In this document: positions 27,467-35,445 of the stretch, piece by piece
Layout of the letters: every line of letters begins with the position of its first letter
Position numbering within the stretch: position 1 is the first letter of the stretch
Assembly: GCA_937902315.1 (NCBI GenBank)
Contig: CALGUG010000018.1
Location: 24,235-88,234 of the forward strand
Reading direction: 5' to 3'
Length of the DNA stretch: 64,000 bases
Source: an uncultured Chloroflexales bacterium
Lineage (GTDB): Bacteria; Chloroflexota; Chloroflexia; Chloroflexales; Chloroflexaceae
Program-made: the position numbers and the translations under genes
Notes under the pieces: generated by a model
What the model was told of the DNA's origin: nothing
Database searches by the model: none
What the model saw: only the letters and a program-made list of their open reading frames with translations

Positions 27467-28291
27467 TTAGACCGTGTAGGTGCTGCGGATCGTTTCGAGG
27501 CCGCGCTTGGCTACATCGAGGGCGCTTTCCGAACCGAAATCGCTGATGAAGAGTTCCAACGAGAGGAAACCGTCGTAGCCGATGCTGTGCAAGAGGCGTG
27601 CGATCTGCTGCGAAGGAGCGATGCCTTGGCCCGGGAAGACGCGGTCGCTGTCGGCGATGGTGGCGCGGGCAGGCTCGGCCGGATAGTCGTTGACATGCAC
27701 AACCCCAATCGTGCTGCCGCGCATCAACGAAATGGCTTCGACTTTGCTGCCGCCCGTGTACATATGGAAGGGATCGAGCAGCAGTTTGACATCTTCTAGG
27801 CCGCTCTGGGCCGCTACAAAGAGCGCTTCGCCCAGCGACGACAATTTAGGCGCCCGTCCCCAAAACTCCAAATAGGGCCTAATGCCGATCGCTTGAGCGC
27901 GCTGGCTCAAAAGCGCAAAAGCCTCGGCCATCTCTTGCAACGAAACCGCCGCCACATCGCCAAAGGGCGGCGCAGCCACGCCCTGGCAGCCTAGCTCCTG
28001 CAAGATCTTCATCTCGCGCTCGGCCTGAAGCAAGGCTTGGGCGCGCTTTGCGGGGTCGGCGTCGGCCCAAGCGAAGAAGGCGATAGCGTTCACCAAGGTG
28101 AGGCCGCTCTGCTCAATGCGCTCACGAAGGGCTTGAGTAGTGCCCCCCGCAGCCAAATAGGCCTCGATATCTTTAACCCACAACTCGATCCCAGCGTAGC
28201 CCGCCTGAGCCGCTACTTCAACCTGTTGCAGCACATCTAACTGAAACGGAAAGAGCGTCGACGCATTTAATGCCGTTTTAAAAGGGAACAT
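27467..28291 (-). CDS. Sugar phosphate isomerase/epimerase-like TIM barrel (second paralogue)
   Basis: A 274-residue member of the xylose-isomerase-like superfamily. Key segments are AGYAGIELWVKD near the N terminus, PYLEFWGRAP, VKLLLDPFHMYTGGS, GVVHVNDYPAEP and LSLELFISDFG, which together give the metal-binding Glu, Asp/His, His/Asp and Glu residues. Similarity to the 23887 protein is limited to these motifs, so the two likely have different substrates. It has no close partner gene; convergent and repeat-filled gaps lie on both sides. Confidence 0.85.
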   Translation of the reverse strand: MFPFKTALNASTLFPFQLDVLQQVEVAAQAGYAGIELWVKDIEAYLAAGGTTQALRERIEQSGLTLVNAIAFFAWADADPAKRAQALLQAEREMKILQELGCQGVAAPPFGDVAAVSLQEMAEAFALLSQRAQAIGIRPYLEFWGRAPKLSSLGEALFVAAQSGLEDVKLLLDPFHMYTGGSKVEAISLMRGSTIGVVHVNDYPAEPARATIADSDRVFPGQGIAPSQQIARLLHSIGYDGFLSLELFISDFGSESALDVAKRGLETIRSTYTV

Positions 28292-28367
28292 TGGCCTATC
28301 CTCGCTGCTCTGCGATCACGTATTCTGCCACAGCACGCCGGTCTCACGCACCGACGTGTTGGCTATG

Positions 28368-28600
28368 ATACCAAATCTGCTCGATCACGTTGCGCTCGTT
28401 TTGAGCTTCGGCAGCGCGAATCTGCTCTTTGGCGAATATTTCTTTTTGGCGGCTAGGTCGCTAGCGCCCATACGGTCTCTAGCGCGTCCGCCTACGGCTA
28501 CCAAGATCCCGCCCTCCAAGCGTAACGAAGCGCCTCGGCCGTTGTGAAGCCAAATCCAATCACTTTATTTCTTTTTAGCCTTCGGCAGAGCGGAACCCAC
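28368..28600. repeat. R2/R1 composite abutting a gene end
   Basis: ATACCAAATCTG opens the block at 28368, an R1 core in plus orientation is at 28484-28501, and a minus-orientation R2 fragment with GCCTTCGGCAGAGCGGAAC ends about 4 bp before the glycosyltransferase stop codon at 28604. Confidence 0.75.
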
Positions 28601-28603
28601 CCA

Positions 28604-29857
28604 TCAACCGACGATCTCCTGCAAAAGGGCGGCGAGACGCTTTTCGAGAGCGCTAAAGGAGTAAAAGCGCTGAGCTAGAGCATAGTTATGCTCACACATC
28701 GCCGCCACCTGCACCGGATCAGCCAACAAGTTGCGTGTCGCCTCCACGGTATCGCTGGTGATAAACTCGTCGAAAACGATCAGATCGAAGCCTTTGGGCT
28801 GAATATCGACCCGATAGATGTCATAGGCGCTCATCACCAAGGGGCGTCGATAGTAGATCGTTTCAAGGAAGGCGTTCCCGAAACCTTCGATCGACGAGGG
28901 ATAGATCACTAAGTCGGCTTGTTGATAAGCATCGGCCAAGCTATAGATCCGACGGCCATCGGCTGTCTTGCCGCGCTGTTCCGCTATGATCTCGGCCCCA
29001 AACAGCACCCGCACCTTCAATAGCTCGGCGTAGCTGCGCAGATAGTCGAGGTAAGCCGTGCCCTCATCGCCAGCTTGGTGCGAGATCAACAAGGTGGCTG
29101 GCCGTTCCAAGCGCGACAGCAACTCGATCGAGCGCTCGATTCGTTTGCGCGGAACGATGCGCGTCGGCTGAAGCAGCAAAAGCTCGCTCGGAGCGACGCC
29201 CAAATCGGCCCGCAAGTGGAAGCTATACTCGTCGGGCGGCGGCGGCGGGCTTTCAAAGGGCATCACATTGGGAATCAAGGTTGAGTTGACCGCCCGCCGC
29301 ATAGCGAGCTGGCGCGCCGCTATCGAGTTGATCACCACATGATGAATGGATTTCAAAGCGGGCGGGAAGGCGGCGTTCAAGTAGTCGTCGGCGGCGCTCA
29401 CCGCAAAGCGCGTGCGCTCCCAGCTAAAATCGTGGTGATGAGCGATGGTGGGAATGTTTGTCTCGGCGATCAGCTCCGCCAAAGCTAAGCCAAGCGGTAT
29501 ATGCATGGGAATAGACTGAGCGTTTTGGGTGATTAGCAAATCGACCTTATAACGATCGATAAACTCGTAGAGCCGCTGTTTCAGCAGCTCTTTTAGAGTT
29601 TGAACACGTTGCGAAGTATGGGATGAACGAATATAGTCGTTAAACAGATCGCGCGTAATCGCCAAAACATCGGGGTAGTTAAAATGGGCTTGGGGCACCA
29701 GCATACTTCGCTCTGGTTCCCATTCGAGCTCGCCAGCAAAAAAGAAGCACTGGTGGCCCAAACGCTCCAAAACCTTGACCCACTTCACAACCTCTAACGA
29801 AACACCATCGGTTCCGGCCAGACGCGTTGAAACAAAACCGATTCGAACTGCGGTCAC
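28604..29857 (-). CDS. Glycosyltransferase family 4 (second)
   Basis: A 417-residue GT-B glycosyltransferase. The N terminus has RIGFVSTRLAGTDGVSLEVVKW, with the Gly-rich first loop. The C-terminal domain has LLLLQPTRIVPRKRIERSIEL and YPSSIEGFGNAFLETIYYRRPLVMS, the GT4 EX7E region. The start codon is GTG with AAGGAGG upstream. The mutarotase-like gene begins 46 bp upstream on the same strand, so the two are likely co-transcribed. A dispersed repeat reaches to its stop codon, so the C terminus may have been altered. Confidence 0.87.
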   Translation of the reverse strand: MTAVRIGFVSTRLAGTDGVSLEVVKWVKVLERLGHQCFFFAGELEWEPERSMLVPQAHFNYPDVLAITRDLFNDYIRSSHTSQRVQTLKELLKQRLYEFIDRYKVDLLITQNAQSIPMHIPLGLALAELIAETNIPTIAHHHDFSWERTRFAVSAADDYLNAAFPPALKSIHHVVINSIAARQLAMRRAVNSTLIPNVMPFESPPPPPDEYSFHLRADLGVAPSELLLLQPTRIVPRKRIERSIELLSRLERPATLLISHQAGDEGTAYLDYLRSYAELLKVRVLFGAEIIAEQRGKTADGRRIYSLADAYQQADLVIYPSSIEGFGNAFLETIYYRRPLVMSAYDIYRVDIQPKGFDLIVFDEFITSDTVEATRNLLADPVQVAAMCEHNYALAQRFYSFSALEKRLAALLQEIVG

Positions 29858-29903
29858 TCAAGGCCTCCTTTACTGCGCTAAGCTGACTGCCACAAGCAGC
29901 GGC

Positions 29904-30800
29904 CTAAGTTAGCGCTTCGGCCCAAATCGTGGTGCCAAGCGTATGGCGTGCGTTCGGCTCGAGGCGTATCTGATCGGGGCCTGCATTGGCGGTCTCGATG
30001 CAGACCATGCCGCGATAATCCTCGTCGCCGAAATCGGCTAAACGTTTGGCCTTCTCGATCCACGGGTTCCAGACCACCGTCGAACGGCTGCCCTGCTTTT
30101 CAACGACGATCTTGCGCTGCCACACAGGATCGACGATCGTGCAGGCAGCAGTAGTATCGAGATAGATCCGGTCGAGCTCTTCGGTGAACTGAATCGGGCC
30201 GGTCTGGCGCTGTTGGATCTTGCTGAGCTGATCGAAGTAGGTACTGCCGTCGAGTCCTTCGATGCTGATCTGTTCGATCGCTCCAACGGCGAAGTAGCTA
30301 TGCAGCGCTCCACCCAGATCGAAGGCGCGGTCGCCGGTATTGGTGCTCGTCAACGCGAGCTCGAGACGCTCGCCGACACGCACCAGCAGCTCTAGTTGAA
30401 AGGCGTAGGGCCAGATCGATCTGGTCGCTTCGTTATCGCGCAGGCCCAGTTTAAGCCAAGCCATCTCGCTATCGGCACCGCTCTCTAACAGCTCCCAAAG
30501 CTGCAGGCGAGCGAAACCGTGGGCGGGTTTTTGCGAATTGTAGGGATGAGGGCCGAACCAAGGCCAGCAGATCGGAATGCCGGCTCGAATCGCTTTGCCA
30601 GCCACAAATTGAGCGTGTTCGCCTCGCCAGACGATCTGAGGCTGATCGTCATAGCCATAGCGCAAAACTTGCCCACCGTAGAGGGAACAGACCGCCTCAG
30701 CGCGCCCCGTCCTCAACACGACATGGGGCGAATCGGCGGGGCCGGACACGATCTGAATACGCTGATCGATTCCAAAACGTTCCTGTAATTCTGGGGACAT
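29904..30800 (-). CDS. Aldose/hexose-6-phosphate 1-epimerase (YeaD-like mutarotase)
   Basis: A 298-residue protein of the galactose-mutarotase-like superfamily that interconverts sugar anomers. It has the YeaD-type GGQVLRYGYDDQP and the substrate-binding AIRAGIPICWPWFGPH. HGFARLQLWEL carries the catalytic His, and GMVCIETANAGPD carries the likely catalytic Glu. AGGAGCT precedes the ATG. The gene shares a strand with the GT4 gene 46 bp downstream. Confidence 0.9.
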   Translation of the reverse strand: MSPELQERFGIDQRIQIVSGPADSPHVVLRTGRAEAVCSLYGGQVLRYGYDDQPQIVWRGEHAQFVAGKAIRAGIPICWPWFGPHPYNSQKPAHGFARLQLWELLESGADSEMAWLKLGLRDNEATRSIWPYAFQLELLVRVGERLELALTSTNTGDRAFDLGGALHSYFAVGAIEQISIEGLDGSTYFDQLSKIQQRQTGPIQFTEELDRIYLDTTAACTIVDPVWQRKIVVEKQGSRSTVVWNPWIEKAKRLADFGDEDYRGMVCIETANAGPDQIRLEPNARHTLGTTIWAEALT

Positions 30801-30889
30801 ACAAGCTCCTATCGCTCAACTATGCTAGGTCTCTCTGTCCATTATACAGAATCCGTTCTGCCGATCACATCGAGCAGCGCGTTAAAGCG

Positions 30890-31110
30890 AATCTGGTTGG
30901 TGATAACACATCTGCTTGTTCACTTTAATAAGGTTGGCGGAGAGGTCTCAACCATCTATTCGGCTTCTAGCGCGTCCGCCTCCGGCTATCAGCATTCTTT
31001 CCAAACATTCGGCTGCTCGTCTGCCTGCGCCCAAGCGCCCTCTGAAAAGCCAAGCGCGCGGATTTACTAAGAGGTTCTATCTGGGCTTCGGCAAAGCAGA
31101 ACATCGCTTT
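30890..31110 (+). repeat. R1-containing composite repeat
   Basis: An R1 core lies at 30972-30989, preceded by GGCGGAGAGGTCTCAACC and followed by an ATTCGGCTGCTCGTCTGCCT block shared with the copy at 42070-42120. Fragments of R2 lie at both ends. Confidence 0.75.
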
Positions 31111-31154
31111 TGTTGCCTCACGAAGGGTCAGAACAATGATGTCTCAAGGATAGA

Positions 31155-32603
31155 CTAGGCGCCTAAAGCGATATCGTTGTAGAAGACGACCCGATTTTTG
31201 CCATGCGTCTTGGCATAATAGAGCGCTTTATCGGCCTTTTCCATCACTTCGTCAAGCGTCTCGACTAAAGATGGAGTATGGTAGATGCCGATGCTCACAG
31301 TCACCCAGACCACCTCTTGCTGGCCGATATTGTGAGGAACGGTTGAAAACTGGCGCGCTATGGCCTCGGCGATGCCTTGTGCACTATCGCGCGGGATGCC
31401 GTGCAACAGAATCACGAACTCCTCGCCCCCAATGCGCCCAAACAGATCGCTATCGCGAATATTCGTCAATATCGTCTTACCTAAAGCGGTGATGATTTTA
31501 TCGCCCGCACTATGCCCATAGCTATCGTTAATGCGCTTGAAGTTATCGATATCGAGCATAATCGTGGCCAGCGAGCGTTCATAACGCCGCGAAAAGTCCA
31601 TGCTCTCTTCGGCCTGTTGTTTAAACGCCGATCGCACAAGGCCGCCACTCAACATGTCATAGAGCGCATGATGACGCAGATTGCGGATCTGTTCGCGATA
31701 AAAGCCGATGGCCGAGGCGAGAATCAAGGGGCACAAGGCGATCAGAGCTATACCGATATACATCGAATAGACGGGAATAAGCTCTTCGCCCATCCAAACG
31801 CCCGCAATGGAGTGAAGCTGCAACATCACGATCAGGGCGTAGCTGGTTAGGCATGTCAATAAGGCCGAGACGAACACCCCAAAGTAGAGCGAGATCCACA
31901 ACAAGGCGGGCAAAGGGAAGGTCAGTGCTCCCGGGCCGCCCACCATCGCGCTGGCTATAAGGGTTGCAAGCAGGCAGAGCAGCGCTAGCACACGATAGGC
32001 ATCGCTGCGTCGGCTTAAGCCGCGTATCTCTTTGAAGGATATGCGAGGAAAAGTGAGCATCACCGGCAGAACCAGCATCGAATTCATAAGCTCTGTAGCA
32101 AAGATCTGGGTGGAATAAGCACAAGCAGGCTGGCTAAGCAAGAGCTTCGCTAAAAAACAGCTTGTTAACCCTTTGGCATAGGAAGCGATTAAACAGATCA
32201 GAAACAGCACTAAAACCGCACGCGGATGCTGTAGATGTTGGTCTACTATCGACATACGGAGAATCAAGAAGGTCATTAAGCCGATACTAAGGAGCGTCAC
32301 AACTAGCGTAATGAATCCTCGCGAGTAGGATTGTTTATCGAGCAACAAACTGAATACAAGTGCAGTTATAAGTGCGGCATATTGTAATGGACCGCGTAAG
32401 GCCGGGATCTGAACAAATAAGCCGACTACTACTGCTCCAAAGGGCAAAACAAAGAGCAAAGGTTCTGATAGATGGAGATTCTTACCAACGACATTCATTC
32501 CCAACAGAAGTACCAGAAGGCCGCTAGCCCATACAATGTTTTTTGAAATAGTATACATAAAGCTGGATGTTCGTTGTACTGTTAAGAGGATGAGCGTATT
32601 CAT
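31155..32603 (-). CDS. Membrane-bound diguanylate cyclase
   Basis: A 482-residue protein with about eight N-terminal membrane helices forming a MASE-like sensor, then a GGDEF domain (about 315-475). The active-site motif GGEEF is intact, and RDSD five residues before it forms the allosteric I-site, so the enzyme should make c-di-GMP and be product-inhibited. MLDIDNFKRINDSYGHSAGD supplies the metal-binding Asp. No EAL or HD-GYP partner is nearby. The gene is divergent from the FAD-oxidoreductase gene at 32881. Confidence 0.93.
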   Translation of the reverse strand: MNTLILLTVQRTSSFMYTISKNIVWASGLLVLLLGMNVVGKNLHLSEPLLFVLPFGAVVVGLFVQIPALRGPLQYAALITALVFSLLLDKQSYSRGFITLVVTLLSIGLMTFLILRMSIVDQHLQHPRAVLVLFLICLIASYAKGLTSCFLAKLLLSQPACAYSTQIFATELMNSMLVLPVMLTFPRISFKEIRGLSRRSDAYRVLALLCLLATLIASAMVGGPGALTFPLPALLWISLYFGVFVSALLTCLTSYALIVMLQLHSIAGVWMGEELIPVYSMYIGIALIALCPLILASAIGFYREQIRNLRHHALYDMLSGGLVRSAFKQQAEESMDFSRRYERSLATIMLDIDNFKRINDSYGHSAGDKIITALGKTILTNIRDSDLFGRIGGEEFVILLHGIPRDSAQGIAEAIARQFSTVPHNIGQQEVVWVTVSIGIYHTPSLVETLDEVMEKADKALYYAKTHGKNRVVFYNDIALGA

Positions 32604-32880
32604 TGGGATTGTTATGTATTGATCAATGACTTAATCAATTTCAAACATAAAACAGGAGATGAAAGGGTATCCCCTTTAACCGTACGAATTTCTTATCTAT
32701 CTAGATTAATTCTGTCTTAAAAGCAAGACAAGGGCCAAGAATGCTTCAAAATTAGCTCATATTTTGTCGAGATAAGGTCGATTAAATAGAAGAGAAAACG
32801 GTAAATATTCTGTTGAAACGAGCTTCTAGCCAGAAGGTGTACAATACAATCAAGTTTTCCGGGCAGCGAAGGAGAAAATC

Positions 32881-34305
32881 ATGGAGCGATACGATGCTAT
32901 CGTGGTTGGGTCGGGCCCCAATGGTCTCACTGCTGCTTGCATTCTTGCACGCGCTGGCCTAGAAGTGCTGCTTATCGAAGGCAACAAGGAGCTAGGGGGA
33001 GGGACCTCATCGGCCGAGTTGACCCTGCCGGGTTTTAGGCACGACCGCGGTTCCGCAGTACACCCCTTTGGGATCGCCTCACCGATCTTTCGTCTGCTTC
33101 AGCTCGAACGCTTCGGCCTGCGCTGGATCCAGCCGGAGCTGCCGGTTGTGCACCCGCTCGACGGCGGGCAAGCGGCCTACATTCAGCGCTCGCTGCGGGC
33201 CACAGCCGCTCAACTTGGGCGCGATGGGGCCGCCTATTACCGTCTGTTCGCCCCTCTGGTACGCAGTTGGGAGCAGATCGCGCCGCTGGTACTAAACCCG
33301 CTGCGCTTTCCGGCCTACCCGATCAGCGCGGCGCGCTTCGGTATGCGCTCGATCTTGCCCGCCACCCTTCTGGCGCGCCTGCTCTTTCGCAGCGAAAAGG
33401 CCGCCGCTCTCTTGGCAGGCTTAGGGGCGCACTCGATGCTGCCCTTGGAAGCACCCTTCAGCAGCGCCCCTGCCTTGGTTTTAGGCAGCTTAGCCCACAC
33501 AGTCGGCTGGCCGATCCCGCAAGGCGGGGCCGGATCGATCGCCAACGCGCTAGTGAACTGTTTCCGCTCTCATGGCGGCAAAGTGATTACAGGGCAGTGG
33601 ATCAGACATCTCGACGAGTTACCGCCCCACAAGGCGGTGCTCTTCGATCTGACCCCGCGCCAATTTTTGCAGATCGCCGGCGACTATCTGCCGAATAGCT
33701 ACCGCGAGCGGCTCGAAGCCTACCGCTATGGGCCGGGCGTGTTCAAGATCGACTACGCGCTCGATGGGCCGATCCCTTGGCAGGCCGAAGATTGTCGCCG
33801 TAGCGCCACTGTGCATCTGGGCGGCAGCATGGCCGAGATCGCCGCAGCCGAACGAGCGCCCCACCAGCAAGAGCATGCGACGCGGCCCTATGTGCTGTTA
33901 GCCCAGCCAAGTCTGTTCGATGCGAGCCGCGCGCCGGAAGGCAAACATACGGCCTGGGCCTATTGTCACGTTCCCAACGGCTCAAATCAGGATATGACCT
34001 TTGCGATCGAAGAGCAGATCGAACGCTTTGCGCCGGGTTTTCGCTCGCGCATTCTGGCCCGCAGCATCTCGAGCTGCGCCGATCTGGAAACTTGGAACCC
34101 CAATCTGATCGGCGGAGATATCGGGGGAGGCATAGCCGACTGGCAGCAGCTCTTCGCGCGGCCGGTGCTCAAGCTGCACCCGCAACGTACCTCGCTGCCG
34201 TTGGTCTATCTCTGCTCGTCGTCGACGCCGCCTGGCCCGGGCGTACACGGTATGTGCGGCTACCATGCAGCCAAGCTCGCGCTCAGCGATCTGCAGAAGC
34301 ATTAA
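32881..34305 (+). CDS. FAD-dependent oxidoreductase (phytoene-desaturase/PYROXD2-like)
   Basis: A 474-residue flavoprotein. The N terminus has the dinucleotide-binding motif VVGSGPNGLTAACILARAG, followed by the acidic end of the second strand (LIEGNKELGGGTSS). The C terminus ends in PGPGVHGMCGYHAAKLAL, typical of the NAD(P)/FAD-dependent group related to carotenoid desaturases. The substrate is unknown. No carotenoid gene is adjacent, so a carotenoid role is not supported. GAAGGAG precedes the ATG. Confidence 0.85.
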   Translation: MERYDAIVVGSGPNGLTAACILARAGLEVLLIEGNKELGGGTSSAELTLPGFRHDRGSAVHPFGIASPIFRLLQLERFGLRWIQPELPVVHPLDGGQAAYIQRSLRATAAQLGRDGAAYYRLFAPLVRSWEQIAPLVLNPLRFPAYPISAARFGMRSILPATLLARLLFRSEKAAALLAGLGAHSMLPLEAPFSSAPALVLGSLAHTVGWPIPQGGAGSIANALVNCFRSHGGKVITGQWIRHLDELPPHKAVLFDLTPRQFLQIAGDYLPNSYRERLEAYRYGPGVFKIDYALDGPIPWQAEDCRRSATVHLGGSMAEIAAAERAPHQQEHATRPYVLLAQPSLFDASRAPEGKHTAWAYCHVPNGSNQDMTFAIEEQIERFAPGFRSRILARSISSCADLETWNPNLIGGDIGGGIADWQQLFARPVLKLHPQRTSLPLVYLCSSSTPPGPGVHGMCGYHAAKLALSDLQKH

Positions 34306-34379
34306 TGGAGCGCGATGTATCACAAGGCAGCCACGATGCGCGCTGTGCCGCGATGTGGCGACGAAGGCATCATCGCCGA

Positions 34380-34527
34380 AGGTGGGATTGCATGAGTGGA
34401 AAGGATGTTGATAGCCGTAGGCGGACGCGCTAGAAGCCGAATGGAAGGTCGAGACCGCTCCGCCAAAAGCGTGAAACAATTAAGCGGAACAGCAAATAAG
34501 CTCAACAGGATGTTCTACCTGTTGAGC
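34380..34527 (-). repeat. R1 core and terminator-like hairpin between convergent genes
   Basis: An R1 core in minus orientation is at 34411-34428 with the usual flanks. A 10-bp perfect stem (34500-34509 with 34518-34527) follows and would end the hydrolase transcript on the minus strand (TTATTT after it). Confidence 0.7.
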
Positions 34528-34554
34528 CTTTGGTACGCAGAGAAACTTAGCGAA

Positions 34555-35379
34555 CTAGCGAGCGTGCTCTTGCAAGAAGGCGCGCACCACCTTCAGATAG
34601 GCATCGAGCTGATCGCGCCGAATGCTGTGGCCCGCGTTGGCGATATGGGCGGTTTGCAGGCTGGGCAGCATCTCGGCCAACTTTTGAGCGCTCTCGGCAT
34701 CAACAATGCCACCTTTATCACGATCGGCATAGATCAAGAGAGCTGGCACCTTGATCTTCTTGATCACTCCGGCCCAATCGACCTGGGCAGCGTTAGAAGC
34801 ACCAAAAACACGCAAGACATTCTCGCTGAAGTTCAGCTTGGCATCGGCCCAAGGCTCAAGCTCGTCATCAGACCAATTGGTGCGAGCGCGCTCTTCCTCG
34901 ATCAGTTGCTCGCGGGTCTTCTGCTTCAGACTGGCGGCCCACTCGCGCATACCTGCGATGCGCTTCTGGCCTTCGTCCTCGTTGGGCTCCGCGGGAATCC
35001 ACCAAGCGGGCGGATCCTCGAGCAGAATCGCACCGACTGCATCGGGGTACAAACCTGCCAAAGCCAAGCTGGTAGCTGCACCCATCGAGTGGCCTAAAAT
35101 AGCGGGCTTCTGTAAACCGAGCGCCTTGATCAGGCCATCGATATCGGCAGCGTGATAGTCAGGGCTGTAGCCATTTTCGGGAGCATCGGAGAAACCGTGA
35201 CCGCGCGCATCGACCATAATCAGGTCGTAGTCGGCTTCGAGCGCCTTGGCGACGGGCGTCCAACAGAGGCCCGAGTCGGTTACACCGTGGGCCAAAATCA
35301 CAACCGGCTTATCGCCACCAGTGCGGGTATAGTGCAACTTGATTCCGTTCGCCTCGACCGTATTAGACTGCCAAGCCAT
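34555..35379 (-). CDS. Alpha/beta hydrolase
   Basis: A 274-residue alpha/beta-hydrolase. VVILAHGVTDSGLCW is the oxyanion strand, GHSMGAATSLAL is the nucleophile elbow, LLIYADRDKGG supplies the acidic residue and IANAGHSIRRDQ the catalytic His. I chose the ATG at 35379 because GAGAGGAG lies 9 nt upstream; a GTG six codons earlier overlaps that site. The GH3 gene ends 66 bp upstream on the same strand, so the pair may be one transcript. The substrate is unknown. Confidence 0.9.
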   Translation of the reverse strand: MAWQSNTVEANGIKLHYTRTGGDKPVVILAHGVTDSGLCWTPVAKALEADYDLIMVDARGHGFSDAPENGYSPDYHAADIDGLIKALGLQKPAILGHSMGAATSLALAGLYPDAVGAILLEDPPAWWIPAEPNEDEGQKRIAGMREWAASLKQKTREQLIEEERARTNWSDDELEPWADAKLNFSENVLRVFGASNAAQVDWAGVIKKIKVPALLIYADRDKGGIVDAESAQKLAEMLPSLQTAHIANAGHSIRRDQLDAYLKVVRAFLQEHAR

Positions 35380-35445
35380 AGTATTCGCTCCTCTCACTCG
35401 ATCGGCCCGCCCGTTGAGCTAACGAGCGGGCTATGCTTCACTCAC

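Noticed and set aside
34396..35097. Plus-strand frame covering the R1 copy and the alpha/beta hydrolase
   Set aside because: It begins in repeat DNA and runs antisense through a gene with a full catalytic triad.
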